A program made the position numbers and the translations under genes. Positions 63,254 to 64,000 of a stretch of 64,000 bases of DNA are shown here, piece by piece. Position 1 is the first letter of the stretch, and each line of letters opens with the position of its first letter. Source of the DNA: Stenotrophomonas sp. UBA2629 (lineage in GTDB: Bacteria > Pseudomonadota > Gammaproteobacteria > Xanthomonadales > Xanthomonadaceae). The notes beneath the pieces are model-generated. The model was given only the letters and a program-made list of their open reading frames with translations, searched no databases and was not told the DNA's origin. The stretch is from the NCBI GenBank assembly GCA_002359895.1, contig DEOB01000010.1, forward strand, positions 932,125 to 996,124, given 5' to 3'.

Positions 63254-64000
63254 ACACACTTGAATCTGGTTGGAACACGCTGATCGACGTGGCAAGCCTT
63301 GCCGCGACATTGCAGCAGCAGAACCTGCGGGTGATGGATGCACGCGCGGTTGCCAGCACCAACGTACGGGTGGTTGATACGCGTTTTTCGTTGGCCGATG
63401 TGCAGTCGGGCGCGGCGCAATACGCCGCCGGGCATATTCCGGGTGCGGTGTATGCGGATCTGAATCGTGATCTGTCCGACCTCAGCAGGCAGGGACATGG
63501 TCGGCACCCGTTGCCGGACAGCGATGCCTTCGCGGCGACCTTGGGCCGTTGGGGCATTACTCCCGGCACGCAGGTGGTGGTCTACGACGCCGCCGACGGC
63601 AGCATGGCCGCCGCGCGCTTATGGTGGTTGCTGCGTCTGATCGGCCATCGCCAAGTGGCGGTGCTCGATGGTGGGTTGGCGGCGTGGCAGGCGACCGGGC
63701 ATGCGCTGCAGGGCGGCGAGGAACAGGTGCCGCCTGAAGCCCCGTACCCGGGCCACTTCGACCGCAGCCAGGTGGTCAGCGCCGATGACGTGCAGGCGCG
63801 GCTGTCGCAGGCACCGGGTTGGCTGCTGGACGCGCGTGCGGGTGAACGTTATCGCGGAGAAGTGGAGCCGTTGGACCGCGTTGCCGGGCATGTCCCAGGC
63901 GCGCTCAACCGGCCTTTTGCCTTGAACGTGCGCGAGGGTCGGTTGCGCTCATCGTCTGAGCTGCGCGCGGAGCTGGAGCCTTTGCTCGCCGGTCGTGCGC
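63250..64000 (+). CDS. sulfurtransferase (thiosulfate/3-mercaptopyruvate type), 3' end outside the window
   Basis: At least 250 residues from ATG 63250, which overlaps the Nudix stop (ATGA). Two rhodanese domains: the first, non-catalytic, spans residues about 10-155 (RVVDTRFSLADVQSGAAQYA, AGHIPGAVYADLNRDLSD, VVVYDAADGSMAAARLWWLL, VAVLDGGLAAWQATGHAL); the second begins near 172 (VVSADDVQARLSQAPGWLLD, AGHVPGALNRPFAL). The catalytic Cys loop expected shortly after LRAELEPLLAGRA lies beyond base 64000, so the type cannot be told. The gene is intact as far as visible. Confidence 0.9.
   Translation, partial: MNTLESGWNTLIDVASLAATLQQQNLRVMDARAVASTNVRVVDTRFSLADVQSGAAQYAAGHIPGAVYADLNRDLSDLSRQGHGRHPLPDSDAFAATLGRWGITPGTQVVVYDAADGSMAAARLWWLLRLIGHRQVAVLDGGLAAWQATGHALQGGEEQVPPEAPYPGHFDRSQVVSADDVQARLSQAPGWLLDARAGERYRGEVEPLDRVAGHVPGALNRPFALNVREGRLRSSSELRAELEPLLAGRA

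Overview
The window is a piece of a gammaproteobacterial chromosome, most likely from Xanthomonadaceae (Stenotrophomonas/Xanthomonas-like). The GC content looks to be in the low sixties percent. The essential-gene order rpsB-tsf-(HDOD/GGDEF)-pyrH-frr-uppS-cdsA-dxr-rseP-bamA-lpxD-fabZ-lpxA-lpxB-rnhB-dnaE-accA and the map-glnD-dapD block with arsC-like and dapE nearby fit that family. The intergenic repeats of the type CCCTTCTCCCG...CGGGAGAAGG also fit. The genus is an inference. There are no rRNA or tRNA genes, insertion sequences, prophage or CRISPR arrays.

Layout. 1-7.4 kb (mostly + strand): a GNAT acetyltransferase overlapping a carbon-nitrogen hydrolase, an exported M28 peptidase, a glyoxalase-like protein, an exported beta-lactamase-fold hydrolase and an ABC exporter. 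7.5-14.1 kb: thirteen small genes, all on the minus strand, mostly monocistronic-looking housekeeping or accessory proteins (DUF1993, nuclease, DUF1801, tRNA-binding, GFA, two GNATs, NTF2-like, PH-like, Excalibur and others). 14.3-24.8 kb: a DUF885 lipoprotein, a DUF4349 lipoprotein, OsmC, an exported cyclophilin, a PadR/HAAS pair, a TetR regulator with two SMR transporter subunits, a PHB depolymerase-like protein, a methyltransferase and a HemJ/CopD-like membrane protein. 25.2-46.5 kb (minus strand): the large translation/lipid/outer-membrane cluster from rpsB to accA, with many 4-base ATGA overlaps. 46.6-51.2 kb (minus): a chaperone-usher pilus operon of the spore-coat-U (archaic, Csu-like) type. 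51.6-58.0 kb (+): map-glnD-dapD, an ArsC/Spx-like gene and dapE (nitrogen sensing and the succinylase branch of lysine synthesis). 58.0-59.7 kb (minus): a pentapeptide-repeat protein and a Sel1-repeat lipoprotein. 59.8-64.0 kb (+): asnB with its leader, an exported RidA-like protein, a DUF1289-Nudix fusion, and a sulfurtransferase cut by the window end.

The most striking signal is upstream of asnB. A 32-codon reading frame there has eight asparagine codons within twelve positions. It is followed by a strong intrinsic terminator whose 5' arm can pair instead with an identical copy of the 3' arm located inside the leader frame. The spacing matches classic ribosome-stalling attenuation, which would make asnB controlled by charged tRNA-Asn. 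Other points of interest are a histone-H1-like Lys/Ala/Pro tail on DapD, a perfect 17-base TetR operator on a near-consensus promoter driving a paired SMR pump, a DUF1289-Nudix fusion and an exported RidA homologue that lacks the key arginine. All functional statements come from motif reading; no database search was possible.
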